Positions 63,650 to 64,000 of a stretch of DNA of 64,000 nucleotides are shown here, in pieces. Source of the stretch: JAAURB01 sp049647265 (GTDB lineage Bacteria; Cyanobacteriota; Cyanobacteriia; Cyanobacteriales; Microcoleaceae); NCBI GenBank assembly GCA_049647265.1, contig JBARXJ010000036.1, positions 1 to 64,000 of the forward strand, written 5' to 3'. Positions within the stretch are counted from its first letter, which is position 1. Each line of letters starts with the position of its first letter. The notes below the pieces were generated by a model that saw only the letters and a list, made by a program, of their open reading frames with translations, was not told the origin of the DNA and ran no database searches. The position numbers and the translations under genes are program-made.

Positions 63650-63970
63650 AAAAAGTGCAGAAATCACTGAGCACAAGAACTCATATTTGTCCTCATTGTC
63701 ATTATGTAGAGGATAGAGACATTAATGCTGCAAAAAACATCCTGCAACTGGGTTTAAGTACCGTAGGGCATACGGGAACTCATAAGCTATAGCCTGACGG
63801 CATGGCTGGCGCTAAGGGGAGAGATTCCCTCTAGCTGGGTTGGTGAGTGCAGTGCGGTCTTGGGATTCTCCCAAGTAGAGCAACTGCCGAACCCGAAGGG
63901 ATACATCCTGCTCAGTTACGGAGCCTCGATGAACCAAGAATCCCCGCCGTTTCACGGCGCGGGAGTGTCA
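63650..63970 (+). ncRNA. Probable omega RNA (reRNA) of the TnpB element
   Basis: In IS605 elements the guide RNA for TnpB is made from the 3' end of tnpB and the right end, and the bases just after the right end act as guide. This stretch contains several possible stems, including CTTGGGATTCTCCCAAG, and finishes with the right-end hairpin. The guide would begin about 63971. Inferred from family knowledge and position only. Confidence 0.45.
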
Positions 63971-64000
63971 ACCGCTAAAATACTCTTAACACCTGTCGCA

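Larger units (their letters stand above)
62544..63792 (+). pseudogene. tnpB: TnpB (RuvC nuclease) gene with N-terminal lesions
   Basis: TnpB is the IS605 RNA-guided nuclease related to Cas12. The coding sequence is broken by an early frameshift near 62565 (MFVRLV then stop), another near 62715 (the frame giving RYNTLLR changes to the one giving KFVEDLNSHACQVG), and a 53-nt palindromic insertion near 63002-63054 that causes a third shift. After it the frame 63055-63792 (245 aa) is open: RuvC aspartate in AVGLDLGIKYF, glutamate in AYEDLNV, four-cysteine zinc finger CSSC and CPHC, and final aspartate in EDRDINAAKNI. A second, in-frame palindrome adds residues (KRCDPAASQAAKERAPR). A truncated protein could be made from GTG 63055, but the N-terminal DNA/RNA-binding part would be lost. 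Confidence 0.85.
62431..63970 (+). mobile_element. Decayed IS605-type element carrying tnpB, no tnpA
   Basis: Left end: hairpin CCGTCG, TAAA, CGACGG (62435-62450). Right end: CCCGCCGT, TTC, ACGGCGCGGG (63943-63963), followed by AGTGTCA. Such subterminal hairpins are recognised by Y1 transposases. Between them is only a damaged tnpB; no tnpA is present, so movement would need a transposase in trans. Exact outer ends are not determined. Confidence 0.75.

Overview
The window is cyanobacterial chromosome. The signs are frequent GCGATCGC (HIP1) octamers, a ChlD subunit, a protochlorophyllide-reductase-like PCP_red protein, two cyanobacterial sigma-70 factors (SigA and SigC types), a Ycf21-type chorismate lyase, DUF29, DUF760 and DUF928 proteins, a PEP-CTERM protein, and the cyanobacterial asd-dapA-rnj cluster diverging from tig-clpP-clpX. 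AT-leaning intergenic DNA and many short dispersed palindromes suggest a filamentous (Oscillatoriales-like) species, but the genus is not settled.

Layout. 0-8.2 kb is accessory. It holds the 3' part of an RTX/SGNH hydrolase, then a 33-bp perfect palindrome in front of a two-gene operon: a PD-(D/E)XK nuclease-like domain fused to a ParA ATPase, followed by a ParB-like protein. A DUF29 gene and two tandem paralogous multi-pass membrane proteins follow. 8.2-12.4 kb has a long structured leader, sigA, msrA and a small conserved gene. 12.4-18.1 kb has potA, an IS5-type transposase relic, a SUKH gene with one in-frame TGA, PCP_red, tpiA, folP and a PEP-CTERM gene. 18.6-25.2 kb holds an ABC-2 system (ATPase, permease, GldG-like, DUF4340). 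It is interrupted after the ATPase by about 2 kb carrying a TPR gene and a Phd/VapC toxin-antitoxin pair flanked by degenerate direct repeats. 25.2-33.8 kb has a sulfotransferase, a lone receiver protein, a GyrA/ParC-type topoisomerase subunit, a PMT-type glycosyltransferase, chorismate lyase and two membrane proteins.

34-50.8 kb is the protein-quality and housekeeping block: clpC, a 34-aa membrane peptide, sigC, an HtrA/Hho protease, DUF760, scpB, rnj-dapA-asd (minus strand), then divergent tig-clpP-clpX and a 3-methyladenine glycosylase overlapping the clpX end. 50.8-54.9 kb is accessory: a 40-aa membrane peptide, a Y1 (HUH) transposase-like protein with two DUF4278-like motifs at its N terminus, a 259-bp IS-derived element with perfect terminal inverted repeats, a pentapeptide-repeat protein and a 1.5-kb gene-poor stretch. 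54.9-62.2 kb holds chlD, an NDH-2/DoxX/DoxX operon (one DoxX gene with an in-frame TGA), an SPFH protein, a PfkB sugar kinase and a DUF928 protein. The window ends in a decayed IS605-type TnpB element carrying two small palindromic insertions and a likely right-end guide RNA.

Most promising for something undescribed: the palindrome plus nuclease-ParA plus ParB-like operon, the DUF4278-Y1 transposase fusion, the NDH-2/DoxX operon, and the spread of small palindromes into coding sequence. No tRNA, rRNA or CRISPR array was seen.
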